The notes under the pieces were generated by a model that saw nothing but the letters and a program-made list of their open reading frames with translations, ran no database searches and was not told where the DNA came from. From an uncultured Prevotella sp. (lineage in GTDB: Bacteria > Bacteroidota > Bacteroidia > Bacteroidales > Bacteroidaceae), in the NCBI GenBank assembly GCA_944321295.1, contig CALUKU010000004.1:42910-106909 (forward strand): a stretch of DNA of 64,000 nt, written 5' to 3'. Shown piece by piece: positions 31,525 through 40,775 of the stretch. The stretch's first letter is position 1, and each line of letters begins with the position of its first letter. The position numbers and the translations under genes were made by a program.

Positions 31525-31893
31525 ATGAACGGATTTTACACTATCATCCTGCTCATACTTAGCAACGTCTTTATGACTTTGGCTTGGTATGGGCATTTGA
31601 AGTTGCAGGCTACAGGCATGTCGGCCAAGTGGCCGCTTATCGGCGTGATAGCGTTCTCGTGGGCTATTGCTTTCTTCGAGTATTGCTGCCAAGTGCCGGC
31701 CAACAGGATGGGCTTCGAGGGCAACGGCGGCCCTTTCAGCTTGATACAGCTGAAGGTGATACAAGAGTGTATCAGTCTTGGCGTATTTGCAGTGATAGCC
31801 AACATTCTCTTTCAGGGACAAAGCCTGCATTGGAACCATCTGCTTGCGTTCCTTCTTATAATATGCGCCGTTTATCTTGTTTTCATGAAATAG
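31525..31893 (+). CDS. DMT/DUF486 small membrane protein
   Basis: 122 residues with four hydrophobic helices. TIILLILSNVFMTLAWYGHL, IAFFEYCCQVPANRMG and FSLIQLKVIQECISLGVFAV are the DUF486 signature. The family belongs to the drug/metabolite transporter group with four helices and probably works as a dimer; substrate unknown. It lies 24 bases upstream of the PP-loop gene. Confidence 0.92.
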   Translation: MNGFYTIILLILSNVFMTLAWYGHLKLQATGMSAKWPLIGVIAFSWAIAFFEYCCQVPANRMGFEGNGGPFSLIQLKVIQECISLGVFAVIANILFQGQSLHWNHLLAFLLIICAVYLVFMK

Positions 31894-31917
31894 TAGATGT
31901 AAAGAGGGAAAGTACTC

Positions 31918-32652
31918 ATGCCGCTGCTTACAACTGAACAAAAACTTGAGAGGAAAATCATAAGCCGCTTCCGCAAGGCGGTTTATGATTACCGCTTGGT
32001 TGAAGACGGTGACAAGATTCTTGTAGGCCTTTCCGGCGGCAAGGACTCGCTTTGTTTACTTGAGTTTCTTGCCCGTATGCAGAAAATAAGCAAACCCGCC
32101 TTTACGCTTGAAGCCTTGCACGTAAGGATGGAGAACATAAAATACGAGTCGGACGTATCTTATCTTAAGGATTTTTGCGCGGAGCGTGGTGTAAGGTTAA
32201 GTCTTGTAACGACCGGTTTTGATGCTTCTACGGACAACCGTAAGTCGCCGTGCTTCTTGTGCTCGTGGAACAGACGTAAGCAAATGTTCACAAAGGCGCA
32301 AGAGCTGGGGTGCAACAAGATAGCCTTAGGCCATCACATGGACGACATAATACGCACGGCGATGATGAACCTCTTTTTCCAAGGTAGTTTCTCTACAATG
32401 CCCGTACGTTTGCGTATGAGGAAAATGCCTGTCACAATCATCCGCCCCTTGTGCATCGTAGCCGAAAGCGACCTAGCAAGCTTCGCAGCCGGCAGGATGT
32501 ATCGTAAGCAGAACAAACTTTGTCCCTACGAATCCGATTCACGACGTTTTGATATGGCTGGCTTATTCAGTAAGGTCGAGGCGATGAACGACGAGGCCCG
32601 CTATTCCGTGTGGAAAGCTCTTGAGAGGGAAGGAAAGTTGGTTGAGGAATAG
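31918..32652 (+). CDS. TtcA-type tRNA thiolation enzyme (PP-loop ATPase)
   Basis: 244 residues. PP-loop motif ILVGLSGGKDSLCLLEFL is at about residues 36-53; SPCFLCSWNRRKQMF holds a CxxC for the iron-sulphur cluster, KIALGHHMDDIIRTAMMNLF is the family motif, and RPLCIVAESDLASFA follows. TtcA adds sulphur to cytidine 32 of tRNA; closely related PP-loop enzymes modify other positions, so the exact target is not certain. Probably co-transcribed with DUF486. Confidence 0.88.
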   Translation: MPLLTTEQKLERKIISRFRKAVYDYRLVEDGDKILVGLSGGKDSLCLLEFLARMQKISKPAFTLEALHVRMENIKYESDVSYLKDFCAERGVRLSLVTTGFDASTDNRKSPCFLCSWNRRKQMFTKAQELGCNKIALGHHMDDIIRTAMMNLFFQGSFSTMPVRLRMRKMPVTIIRPLCIVAESDLASFAAGRMYRKQNKLCPYESDSRRFDMAGLFSKVEAMNDEARYSVWKALEREGKLVEE

Positions 32653-32756
32653 CCGTCCAGGCCATGTTATTTTTATTGGCGTCTTGTAAACTTCTGCAGT
32701 ACAATATAATAAGAAAATCAACTTAAGTTAAAGTTCACGAGGAATGGCATGAGCCT

Positions 32757-33524
32757 TTACCAGCTCAACCAGTCGTCAATTAGTTTGCGTGCTATTGACA
32801 GCTTCTCGGGAATTTCGGGCAGGGCGCCCTTGTTGAACCATCCACCGTCGCCGAGCTCAGAGCGCTGCAGGTGTATTTCGCCGCCGTCGTAGTCGGCATG
32901 GAAGCCAACCATCAGGCCGCAGGGGTAGGGCCATGGCTGTGATCCGAAATATCGCAGGTTCTTTATCGTGAGTCCTGTTTCTTCCATTACTTCGCGTGCT
33001 ACGGCTTGTTCAAGGTTCTCGCCTGTTTCCACGAATCCGGCCACGAGTCCGTAATAGTGCCCCTTGAAGTTGTTGGCATGTACGAGCAGTACGTCGTCGC
33101 CACGGTGTATCAGTACGATTATAGCCGTTGACAGCTGGGGCCATATCTCTCGGCCGCAGTTTGTGCATACTTTCGATATGTCGGTGTGCAGCTTCATCTT
33201 CCCGCCGCACTTGCCGCAGTACTGGGTGTTTGCGTCCCAATAAAGTATCTCGGCGCACTTGCCGGCTTTCATGTAAAGTTCGTATGGAAGCTTATTGTAT
33301 GAGGCCCTAAGGCCGCAAAGCTCGTAGTGACCGTCGGTGGTGACGGTTTGGGTGTTGTAGGTCTTGACGGGGGTTGTGTCCAAGGGTGTTATGTTGTGTA
33401 TGTCGCCGAGCGGGGCGGCTGCGTCGAGAGGCGCATCTTCCTGCAATGGGATGGTGTACTTACCGTCGGGTGTCTTTTCAAGCAGTATTTCGGACTTGCA
33501 GAAAATGAACCAGTATTTTTCCAT
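32757..33524 (-). CDS. nudC: NAD(+) diphosphatase (NADH pyrophosphatase)
   Basis: 255 residues. Zinc ribbon YCGKCGGKMKLHTDISKVCT with NCG following, then the Nudix box GFVETGENLEQAVAREVMEE TGL and the NudC hallmark SQPWPYPCGLMVGF. It splits NAD(H) to NMN(H) and AMP and can remove NAD caps from RNA. It is last in a leftward GH25 / zinc ribbon / 5'-nucleotidase / nudC set, 41 bases after the 5'-nucleotidase stop. Confidence 0.95.
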   Translation of the reverse strand: MEKYWFIFCKSEILLEKTPDGKYTIPLQEDAPLDAAAPLGDIHNITPLDTTPVKTYNTQTVTTDGHYELCGLRASYNKLPYELYMKAGKCAEILYWDANTQYCGKCGGKMKLHTDISKVCTNCGREIWPQLSTAIIVLIHRGDDVLLVHANNFKGHYYGLVAGFVETGENLEQAVAREVMEETGLTIKNLRYFGSQPWPYPCGLMVGFHADYDGGEIHLQRSELGDGGWFNKGALPEIPEKLSIARKLIDDWLSW

Positions 33525-33565
33525 ATCAAAGTTGTTTTGTAAGTTTTGGTTTCACGGGGCGATTA

Positions 33566-35287
33566 CTATTTGCCGAAGAGCAGTTCTCTGTCGCGCCTTA
33601 TGGCAGTCCGTGTCCATTCTGCAGGAACAAACCGCCAGTTGTGGTTGGGTTGCGGATTCATCGTTCCGTTGTTTTCTATCTCTTTCATCAGATAGTAACG
33701 TTGGTCACGTTCACTTTCATAAATTATTCTTTCGGGAAGAGAGTCGTGTGGAATTCCCGCGCCTTTCGTCAGCAGTTCGCCGCCACCGTTTCCCCTATAG
33801 CTGTTCATTGCCACCTTATACCATTTTGTTGGCTCGAACGGCGTTCCGTCAGACATTCTTAGGATTGTTACCTTTTCGCCTGCGGGTTTTGTGACGTCAA
33901 CCTCGTAGTCAATGCCGGCCGCGCTGTCGAAGTTGAAAGCCAGATTCTTGAACACGTAACTTCCGTGTTCGTCGCGTTCCATCAGCATTATATGGTCGTT
34001 GGGTGTCATCATCCTGTCAGTCCACATGGCATAGCTCATTTCCAGATAATCATGGATTTCCTTGCCTGTCATGCGGAGTGTGTATATCTGGTTCTCATAC
34101 TTATAGAGGTTGAAGAGGTCGCTTACCCTTACGTCGCCAGCGTTTATGCTTTCGTCGAATGATAGCGGAGCGTTAAACGAAACGTCGGCCCCTGTCACCT
34201 TCAGTTGAAGATTGTGTATGAAATCGCAGAAGGCGCTGTTGCCGAAATACGAGTCGCGCGTCCTGATAGTGTCGGTAAACGTTCCGATCTTACGGTCTGT
34301 AAAGGTTTTTATGCTGTCAATCTCGTTTTTGAATTTAAGCATGAACTCTTCGTCTACGGGCAGGTTCCTTACGTCTACGAGGCGGCCTGTTACGTCTTTG
34401 CCTATAACTTTCCCGTCACGAGTCTTGATTGATATTGTAGCCTCGCTGACGTATTCGGCATTTGACGATGGGTTTAGGCAAACAACCTTTCTTCCGTTTA
34501 CGTCTATAGTTTCGTCGTGGGCCTTGTGGTCGTGTCCGAATAAGATTATGTCGAAGCCTTCTACTTCCTTTGCCGCGCGCAGGGCCGCGTTTTCCTCATA
34601 GGCGTCTGTAGTTATGCCGCCGCTGAGTCCGGAGTGGAAAAGGCCTATTATGACGTCGGGATGTTCGTGGGCTTTTACGTATTCCACCCATTGGGCGGCG
34701 GTTTCTACGATATTCTGAAAACACATGCCCTCCCATAGCCTTATGTTAAGCCAGTTGGGGATGGCCGGCGTGAGCATGCCTATTACAGCTATGCGCACGC
34801 CGTCACGCATGAACATAGCGTAGGGCTTAAAATATGGTTTGCCGGTTGATGTGTCTATAACGTTGGCGCCTAACATGGGGCACTTTACTTCGCTTGCCCA
34901 TTTGTCGTAAACGGCGTGCCCTGTTTCTACATCATGGTTGCCTATGGTCTGGGCGTCATAGCCCATGTAATTTACAACTTCAGCCGCTATGTTAGGCATG
35001 TCAGGCTTGATGTAATTACAATAGTAGCATGTCGGTTGTCCTTGCAGGATGTCGCCGTTGTCAAGCAGTAAGACATTATTGCCTTTTGATTTCCTGACAG
35101 CCTTTACGTAGCTTGACACTCTTGCCATGGAGCCGTGCATGGGCTTACGGTTTATGAAATCGTAAGGGAAGAAACAGCCATGCACGTCACTTGTTTGCAA
35201 CACCGTTATTTCTACAATACTTTCCTTAGCGGCCATATTAGAGCTTAATGCGCAGAGGAGCGCGATTGTCAGCGGCTTTAGCTTCAT
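33566..35287 (-). CDS. exported 5'-nucleotidase / 2',3'-cyclic phosphodiesterase family
   Basis: 573 residues with a signal peptide (MKLKPLTIALLCALSSNMAA). Metallophosphatase motifs are ITVLQTSDVHGCFFPYD, LLLDNGDILQGQP, TIGNHDVETG and LFGHDHKAHDE. The C-terminal 5'-nucleotidase domain ends with the substrate-binding KVAMNSYRGNGGGELL. It would dephosphorylate periplasmic nucleotides, possibly including NMN. The start overlaps the zinc-ribbon gene stop by 4 bases. Confidence 0.93.
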   Translation of the reverse strand: MKLKPLTIALLCALSSNMAAKESIVEITVLQTSDVHGCFFPYDFINRKPMHGSMARVSSYVKAVRKSKGNNVLLLDNGDILQGQPTCYYCNYIKPDMPNIAAEVVNYMGYDAQTIGNHDVETGHAVYDKWASEVKCPMLGANVIDTSTGKPYFKPYAMFMRDGVRIAVIGMLTPAIPNWLNIRLWEGMCFQNIVETAAQWVEYVKAHEHPDVIIGLFHSGLSGGITTDAYEENAALRAAKEVEGFDIILFGHDHKAHDETIDVNGRKVVCLNPSSNAEYVSEATISIKTRDGKVIGKDVTGRLVDVRNLPVDEEFMLKFKNEIDSIKTFTDRKIGTFTDTIRTRDSYFGNSAFCDFIHNLQLKVTGADVSFNAPLSFDESINAGDVRVSDLFNLYKYENQIYTLRMTGKEIHDYLEMSYAMWTDRMMTPNDHIMLMERDEHGSYVFKNLAFNFDSAAGIDYEVDVTKPAGEKVTILRMSDGTPFEPTKWYKVAMNSYRGNGGGELLTKGAGIPHDSLPERIIYESERDQRYYLMKEIENNGTMNPQPNHNWRFVPAEWTRTAIRRDRELLFGK

Positions 35288-36372
35288 CCTACGATTTTAG
35301 TCATTGCAAATTCTATGATTTTCCCGTCCGGGTCAACTTTTGCGTTGATGCGGTATTGGTTTGTAGCTTCAGAGCCGTCAGTCTTTTTAAGTTTAAGCTC
35401 GGCCATGAAGGTGGTGTCGTATTCGTATTGTTCAGTGCCGATTTCCTTTTTCTGGATGTCAAAGTTTCCTGGTACGCTCCAGGCCATGCTCTCAACGTCA
35501 GCCTTGTACAGCTTGTGCAGGAACGATACAACGTCGGCTTTTGACGCGTCTTGCTTACCGAGGAAGTTGACGTGTTCGCCAATGTTGGCCGTCAGTCCGC
35601 TTTCGTTTTTTGAATTTATGCAGTAAAAGAAGTTATTGAATATTCCGCTTATCGCAAGCCGCTCGTCAGAGCTGACTTCGTTGGATTTAATCTTTTCCAA
35701 CGCCAACACTGCTTCCTCGTAGTGGGAGCCGTCAGAGTGCAGGTCAAGATATTCCTGATAAGCGTCAGACGTGTTGGCTTTGACGCATAGTGCCCAGTCA
35801 ATAGAGTCTATTTTGCTGAGGGCTTCCTGTCTGTGCGGGCTGTCGGGATGTTTGTCAAGATATTCGTTTAGTGCGGCCTTTGACCCGCTTACGAGAGCGT
35901 CGATCCATTCCTGATCTTGCTGGATGAGTATTTGCAGATGTGCGTTTATCGAGTCTATGTGCTCCTGTGGCGCGTCTTTATAGTTTGCGAGATAGGTTTG
36001 CAGTATCGTTGGGTCATCGCTTCTCATGGCGTATTCGTATTCATCCTGCTCCTTTCCGTTTTGCGCGCTCGTATAAAAGTAAGCACACGCGCCTATTATG
36101 GCAATGGCGATGACGACCGATGCGATGTACACCTTCTTGTTGTTCTTTTTCTTGTCCTCATTGTCTGGCGGTGTTAGGCCAGGCGTTTGTTCCATGTTGC
36201 CGGCAGGCGCGGCGTTGTGGCAATGCGGGCATGAGCCTTCGCTATTGAAATATGTTTCGCCGCAGTTTGGGCATGTTATTATTTTACCTGCTATCTCTAT
36301 GCCGCAATTGGGGCATACCGGTGCTTTGTCGCTGATCTGATGACCACACTCAGGACATTTGATTATTGCCAT
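35284..36372 (-). CDS. zinc-ribbon, single-helix membrane protein
   Basis: 362 residues. Two zinc ribbons open the protein (IIKCPECGHQISDKAPVCPN CG and ITCPNCGETYFNSEGSCPHC). A membrane helix follows near residues 79-102 (VYIASVVIAIAIIGACAYFY), then a helical repeat region (DPTILQTYLANYKDAPQEHI, AALNEYLDKHPDSPHRQEAL) and a C-terminal NTF2-like part (AISGIFNNFFYCINSKNESG). Function unknown. It lies 25 bases after the GH25 lysozyme gene and overlaps the 5'-nucleotidase start. Confidence 0.82.
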   Translation of the reverse strand: MAIIKCPECGHQISDKAPVCPNCGIEIAGKIITCPNCGETYFNSEGSCPHCHNAAPAGNMEQTPGLTPPDNEDKKKNNKKVYIASVVIAIAIIGACAYFYTSAQNGKEQDEYEYAMRSDDPTILQTYLANYKDAPQEHIDSINAHLQILIQQDQEWIDALVSGSKAALNEYLDKHPDSPHRQEALSKIDSIDWALCVKANTSDAYQEYLDLHSDGSHYEEAVLALEKIKSNEVSSDERLAISGIFNNFFYCINSKNESGLTANIGEHVNFLGKQDASKADVVSFLHKLYKADVESMAWSVPGNFDIQKKEIGTEQYEYDTTFMAELKLKKTDGSEATNQYRINAKVDPDGKIIEFAMTKIVG

Positions 36373-36397
36373 TTTATTATAGTATGATTAATTGCTG

Positions 36398-37108
36398 TTA
36401 AAAGTGTTTGAATCTTATTTCCCTCATGCTGTGGCGTCCCATGAAGCGGCTTTTGTCAACATATGTGTTTATGCCGTTTATGCGTCCCTTTGCCGTGTAT
36501 TGCCACATTGTGTAATCCCTGTCGTCGGCGAGTTTTGGCACTTCGTCGGAGTATTGGGCAATCATGAGGGGGTAGCCGTCTATTTTCCCTTGCAGGTGCT
36601 TGTTGTAGAAGTTAGTGTAGGTGTAGAGCAAGGGTTTCTGGCGGTAGGCTTCTTCTACAAGCTTGATGAATTTGATGAGCGAGTCGCAGAAAACCTCCGT
36701 CTTCAGTCCGCCCGTAGACTCGATGTCAATCATCGGTATTAAGTCTTGGTCGCCGGGGCGGCATTGCGACATGAAGTTCTCGAGTTGCTTCACGAGGTCT
36801 GTCTTAGGGCGGAAAAAGTGGTAAGAGCCAACCTTAAGGCCATATCTATGCGCCAGCTCAATGTTCCTTTCATATGTTTTGTCGATGTGTGTGCCTCCTT
36901 CCGTAGCCTTCAGGTAAACGTATGCCATTTTGCTGTTGGCTCCCACGTGTTCCCAAAAGACTTCACCTTGATAGTGGCTGAGGTCAATGCCGTGAATGTG
37001 GCGGCATGTGTCTTCGCATTGAATGTAGTCGTAACCGTTGCTTTGGGCAGATGAATGTTGTATGCTGACGGACAGTATGCTTATAAGGAGAAATATGTAT
37101 TTTTTCAT
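36398..37108 (-). CDS. GH25 lysozyme (exported)
   Basis: 236 residues with a signal peptide (MKKYIFLLISILSVSIQHSS). IHGIDLSHYQGEVFWEHV contains the catalytic aspartate region, YVYLKATEGGTHIDKTY the family's A-x-E motif, and LIPMIDIESTGG the second acidic cluster, all typical of GH25. It cleaves the MurNAc-GlcNAc bond of peptidoglycan. First gene of the leftward set running to nudC, with a good promoter at 37131-37161. Confidence 0.93.
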   Translation of the reverse strand: MKKYIFLLISILSVSIQHSSAQSNGYDYIQCEDTCRHIHGIDLSHYQGEVFWEHVGANSKMAYVYLKATEGGTHIDKTYERNIELAHRYGLKVGSYHFFRPKTDLVKQLENFMSQCRPGDQDLIPMIDIESTGGLKTEVFCDSLIKFIKLVEEAYRQKPLLYTYTNFYNKHLQGKIDGYPLMIAQYSDEVPKLADDRDYTMWQYTAKGRINGINTYVDKSRFMGRHSMREIRFKHF

Positions 37109-37130
37109 TGTTGATTTTTCTCGTTTCCCG

Positions 37131-37161
37131 CAAAGGTACGGCTATTCGCCCGTTCGGCAAA
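37131..37161 (-). promoter_or_regulatory. promoter of the GH25 to nudC operon
   Basis: On the minus strand TTTG (37161-37158), 19 bases, TACCTTTG (37138-37131), 23 bases before the ATG. Confidence 0.75.
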
Positions 37162-37180
37162 AAAAATTATGGAAATTTAG

Positions 37181-38014
37181 TTATTCGTCAATGTTTGAAA
37201 GACTTTTAATGATGTTCATCACAAACCTGCTTGACGTTTCTACGGGGAAGCTGCGGAAGTATTTCAGCGGTTGCGCGCTGGGTTTGTTGACTGGGTATAT
37301 GGCGTTGGTGTTGTCTGCCGCGTCGTCATAGGCTGCCTCGGGAACCTTTGCGAAAGCCTTTTCAAGGTCGGCGGCGACGTTTGCCAGCAGTTTGTCGCTA
37401 ATGCTTTTTGTATATTGCAGCTCTTCCTTGTCGAAATGGAAGAGCAGTATGAGGTGGCAGCCGATTATGTCGGCCATCATTCTTAGCTTAAGTTGCTTGA
37501 ACCAGTCTTCGGCCTTTACGAAGTCTATCTTGTCGCCGTGCGACCTTAAGTAAAAGCCGATGTCGGCAATGTCTTTCAGTATTACTCCGGAGTTTAGCAG
37601 GTTGTTGACGTTGCTGATCATCTTGTCGAGGAACACCAATGTTTCTATTGAAGTGTCAATGCTGTGCACCTCGTTGAAGACAATATTGCCGTACTTGTTG
37701 TTCAGGATTATGTTCGAGAATTTTTTCTCACGACGCGCCGCCTGGAATGTCTGTCTTCCGTCGCCGTCTTCCGTTGCGGCTTTAATGCCGGCCTGGCAGC
37801 TTTGGGCCATGGCGTAGGTGGCTTGCGGTATCATGCGGCCGTTTGCCGTTGCGGCTTTCGTTATCCCCGCATAGACGAAATCCTGTATTCCGTGGCCTTT
37901 AGCCATGAGTATAAGCTTGTTCCACTTGTAGCCTGACATGGGCTCTATCGCTTCGTCGGTGCCGAATGTGCCGGCCGACAGCAGTCTTAGAAAGTTCCTG
38001 AACAGTATATTCAT
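37181..38014 (-). CDS. unknown protein, possibly nucleotidyltransferase-like
   Basis: 277 residues. It starts MNILFRNFLRLLSAGTFGTD, then EPMSGYKWNKLILMAKGHGI and QDFVYAGITKAATANG. This opening resembles the helical N-terminus of Bacteroidetes NTP_transf_5-type nucleotidyltransferases, but the catalytic GSxxD part is not seen. The centre (FNEVHSIDTSIETLVFLDKM) and the rest (IADIGFYLRSHGDKIDFVKA) are helical. I cannot assign a function. A 96-base gap separates it from uxaA. Confidence 0.6.
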   Translation of the reverse strand: MNILFRNFLRLLSAGTFGTDEAIEPMSGYKWNKLILMAKGHGIQDFVYAGITKAATANGRMIPQATYAMAQSCQAGIKAATEDGDGRQTFQAARREKKFSNIILNNKYGNIVFNEVHSIDTSIETLVFLDKMISNVNNLLNSGVILKDIADIGFYLRSHGDKIDFVKAEDWFKQLKLRMMADIIGCHLILLFHFDKEELQYTKSISDKLLANVAADLEKAFAKVPEAAYDDAADNTNAIYPVNKPSAQPLKYFRSFPVETSSRFVMNIIKSLSNIDE

Positions 38015-38110
38015 ATCTTTGGCGTAAGTGAGTTATCGCTTGCTTAAAGATGATGGCGCATAATTCTGTACATTTATGCGCCATCACTTATTTTCCTATG
38101 GGGTCGGCGC

Positions 38111-39607
38111 TTACAGCGTCACGCCGTTCTTGAATATGGAGATTTCCCTGTATCCGTTCTTTTCGTTGCATGTGTGCTCGCCGTTGGCCACAGAGATTAT
38201 CTTCTCAGTGAACTTGCGCACGAGCGTCTTCATGTCGGCTCCGTCAACCAGCTGGCCTGCGTTGAAGTCAATCCAGTTTGGCTTGTTCTCGTAGAGGGCG
38301 GTGTTGGTTGAAATCTTCATCGTGGGCACGAACGTGCCGAAGGGCGTGCCGCGGCCCGTGGTGAACAGCACAATCTGGCAGCCGGCCGAGGCCAGGGCCG
38401 TTGAGGCCACGAGGTCGTTGCCCGGTGCTGACAGCAGGTTGAGGCCCTTGGCCTGCAGCCTGTCGCCGTAAGCGAGCACTCCGCTCACGGGAGCGCGGCC
38501 GCACTTTTGCGTGCAGCCGAGGGCCTTGTCCTCGAGCGTTGATATGCCGCCGGCCTTATTGCCCGGCGACGGGTTCTCGCCTACGGGTTCGCCGTGGCTG
38601 AGGAAGTATTCCTTGAAATCGTTGACGAGCTTTACCGTCTGGTTGAACAGCTGCTCGTTCTTGCATCGGTTCATCAGTATTGTTTCGGCGCCGAACATCT
38701 CGGGCACTTCGGTAAGTATCGACGTGCCGCCCTGCGCAACGAGGAAGTCTGAGAACTCGCCGACGAGCGGATTGGCCGTAATGCCGCTGAAGCCGTCGCT
38801 GCCGCCGCACTTCAGGCCCACGCGCAGCTCGCTCAGCGGGCAGGGCGTGCGCTTGTCCTCCTTGGCAATGGCGTAGAGCGAGCGCAGGATTTTCATGCCT
38901 TCCTCGGTTTCGTCGCCCTGCACCTTCTGCGTCACGAGGAACTTTATGCGGTCCTTATCGTAGTCGCCGAGCAGCTTCTCGAACTGGTCGGGCTGGTTGT
39001 TCTCGCAGCCGAGGCTGAGCACGAGCACGGCTCCCGCGTTGGGATGGAGCACGATGTCACGCAGTATCTTGCGCGTGTTCTCGTGGTCGTCGCTGAGCTG
39101 CGAGCAGCCGTAGTTGTGGTGCCAGGCGTGCACGGCGTCTATTCCCTCGAGGCGGGTTTCGGCCTCAAGGCGCGCGGCCAGGCGCTCGGCAATGCCGTTG
39201 ACGCAGCCAACGGTAGGCACAATCCATATCTCGTTCCTTATGCCCACCTCTCCGTTCTTGCGCACGTAGCCGTTGAAGGTGAGGTGCTCGTCGGGTATGT
39301 CGAGCCGCTCGTCAACGGGCTTGTACTCGTAGGTCAGCGTGCCCGAGAGGTTAGTCTTCAGGTTGTTCTCGTTGACCCATGCGCCGGCCTTGAGGTCTTC
39401 CTTGGCGTGGCCGATGGGGTAGCCGTATTTTATGATGTCAGTGCCGGCAGGCGTGTCGTTGATGAGCACTTTGTGGCCGGCCGGAGTGTCTTGCAGCACG
39501 GTCACGGTCTTGCCGTCTACGGTGATGGTTTCGCCCTTGGCGTAGTTCCTGAGGCACACCACTACGGTGTCGGCCTTGTTGATTTTTATGAAAGGAGCTT
39601 TTTCCAT
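38111..39607 (-). CDS. uxaA: altronate dehydratase
   Basis: 498 residues. The N-terminal SAF-type domain (IKYGYPIGHAKEDLKAGAWV, NENNLKTNLSG) precedes the catalytic part with RIEGIDAVHAWHHNYGCSQL-like HNYGCSQLSDDHENT, LGCENNQPDQF, GLKCGGSDGFSGITANP and GCTQKCGRAPVSGVLAYGD. It dehydrates D-altronate to 2-keto-3-deoxygluconate in galacturonate catabolism. It follows the LacI-type regulator by 27 bases and faces kdgK and eda across the divergent promoters, giving the rest of the path to pyruvate and glyceraldehyde 3-phosphate. uxaB and uxaC are not in the window. Confidence 0.95.
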   Translation of the reverse strand: MEKAPFIKINKADTVVVCLRNYAKGETITVDGKTVTVLQDTPAGHKVLINDTPAGTDIIKYGYPIGHAKEDLKAGAWVNENNLKTNLSGTLTYEYKPVDERLDIPDEHLTFNGYVRKNGEVGIRNEIWIVPTVGCVNGIAERLAARLEAETRLEGIDAVHAWHHNYGCSQLSDDHENTRKILRDIVLHPNAGAVLVLSLGCENNQPDQFEKLLGDYDKDRIKFLVTQKVQGDETEEGMKILRSLYAIAKEDKRTPCPLSELRVGLKCGGSDGFSGITANPLVGEFSDFLVAQGGTSILTEVPEMFGAETILMNRCKNEQLFNQTVKLVNDFKEYFLSHGEPVGENPSPGNKAGGISTLEDKALGCTQKCGRAPVSGVLAYGDRLQAKGLNLLSAPGNDLVASTALASAGCQIVLFTTGRGTPFGTFVPTMKISTNTALYENKPNWIDFNAGQLVDGADMKTLVRKFTEKIISVANGEHTCNEKNGYREISIFKNGVTL

Positions 39608-39634
39608 GACTTTTTGTGATTTGTTTTATGATTT

Positions 39635-40699
39635 TTATAATTGTGTTCTTCTGTAGAAGTCGATGTTTTCCTTTGACAGCAGTTCTATGGGCATGTAGTT
39701 TACCGGCTCAACCTTCTTCTTCAGCACGATGGCCTTGAACAGCGTGTCGACGCAGTTGTAGCCCTGCATGAAGGCGTGTTGGGCTATGAGGAACGATATC
39801 GAGCCGGCGCGCAGGCACTTGGCGTTGCGCTCCACCATGTCGTAGCCCATTATCTGGACGTCCTTGCGCTCCTTGGCGAGGATGAACTCGCCTACGATGT
39901 AGGCCTTTGAGCAGAAGGTGATGCCGTGGTGCACGTGCGGGTGGTCGGCGAAGAAGCGGTCGAGCATGTCGTCGTATTGCCCGGGCGTGCCGTCGAGCGG
40001 CAGCTCGAGCGTAAGTATGCTGACGGCGGGGAAGTGCTCGCGCATGTAGTGGCGGAAGCCCACCTCGCGGTTTTCCTGCTGCTTGCTGGCCACCTTGCCG
40101 TCCTTTGTCGGCTTCATCAGCATGATTTCATTTTCGTGCGGGGCGATGAGCATGAGCATTTTCGCCGCGAAATATCCGCTGCAGAACGAGTCCTGCCCGT
40201 AGAACGACAGGGGCTGCAGGTCGGGCATGTAAGAGTCGAGCAGTATGAACGGTATGTTAAGCTGGCGCAGCTTGTCGGTGAACGATTTGGTCGGCTCAAG
40301 CTCGCTCGGCACTATTATCACGCCGTTGGGCGCGGCGGCCAGGCAGTCGTCGCAGCGCTGCGCGAACGTGGCCGCGTCGAACCGCTTGTAGTACATTATC
40401 TTTATCTTGACGTGGAAGTCGCGCCGCGCCTCGCAGGCCTTGTTGGCGCCTTCCTCAATCTCCTCCCAGTAAGCCTCCGACTCGTGCTTGGGCATTATGC
40501 AGTAGAATGTGTACTGGCGGTTGTAGGCCAGGGCGCTGGCGTACATGTTCGGCTGGTAGTCGATGCGCTTGAGCACGGCCTCAACCTTCTCCCTGGCTTG
40601 TTTGGATACGTTAGGACGGTTGTGCAGAACCCTGTCCACCGTACCTACCGATACGCCGGACTGCTCGGCAATGTCCTTAATCCTGATTTTATCATCCAT
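39635..40699 (-). CDS. LacI-family transcription regulator
   Basis: 354 residues from MDDKIRIKDIAEQSGVSVGT; the frame stays open upstream but only this start gives the canonical N-terminus. The HTH (IAEQSGVSVGTVDRVLHNRP) and hinge (KVEAVLKRIDYQPNMYASAL) are followed by a sugar-binding domain of the periplasmic-binding fold (GVIIVPSELEPTKSF, FILLDSYMPDL, FCSGYFAAKML). It probably represses the uxaA and kdgK-eda units and responds to a hexuronate-derived ligand. Good promoter at 40746-40775; uxaA is 27 bases downstream. Confidence 0.92.
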   Translation of the reverse strand: MDDKIRIKDIAEQSGVSVGTVDRVLHNRPNVSKQAREKVEAVLKRIDYQPNMYASALAYNRQYTFYCIMPKHESEAYWEEIEEGANKACEARRDFHVKIKIMYYKRFDAATFAQRCDDCLAAAPNGVIIVPSELEPTKSFTDKLRQLNIPFILLDSYMPDLQPLSFYGQDSFCSGYFAAKMLMLIAPHENEIMLMKPTKDGKVASKQQENREVGFRHYMREHFPAVSILTLELPLDGTPGQYDDMLDRFFADHPHVHHGITFCSKAYIVGEFILAKERKDVQIMGYDMVERNAKCLRAGSISFLIAQHAFMQGYNCVDTLFKAIVLKKKVEPVNYMPIELLSKENIDFYRRTQL

Positions 40700-40745
40700 A
40701 AGTCGATATTGTTTTTGCGTGAACGCGTAGATTTGTTTGCGCCTA

Positions 40746-40775
40746 CAAAGATAATGGTTTTCCGCCAACCGTGCA
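40746..40775 (-). promoter_or_regulatory. promoter of the lacI-type / uxaA operon
   Basis: TTG (40775-40773 on the minus strand), 19 bases, TATCTTTG (40753-40746). Confidence 0.65.
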
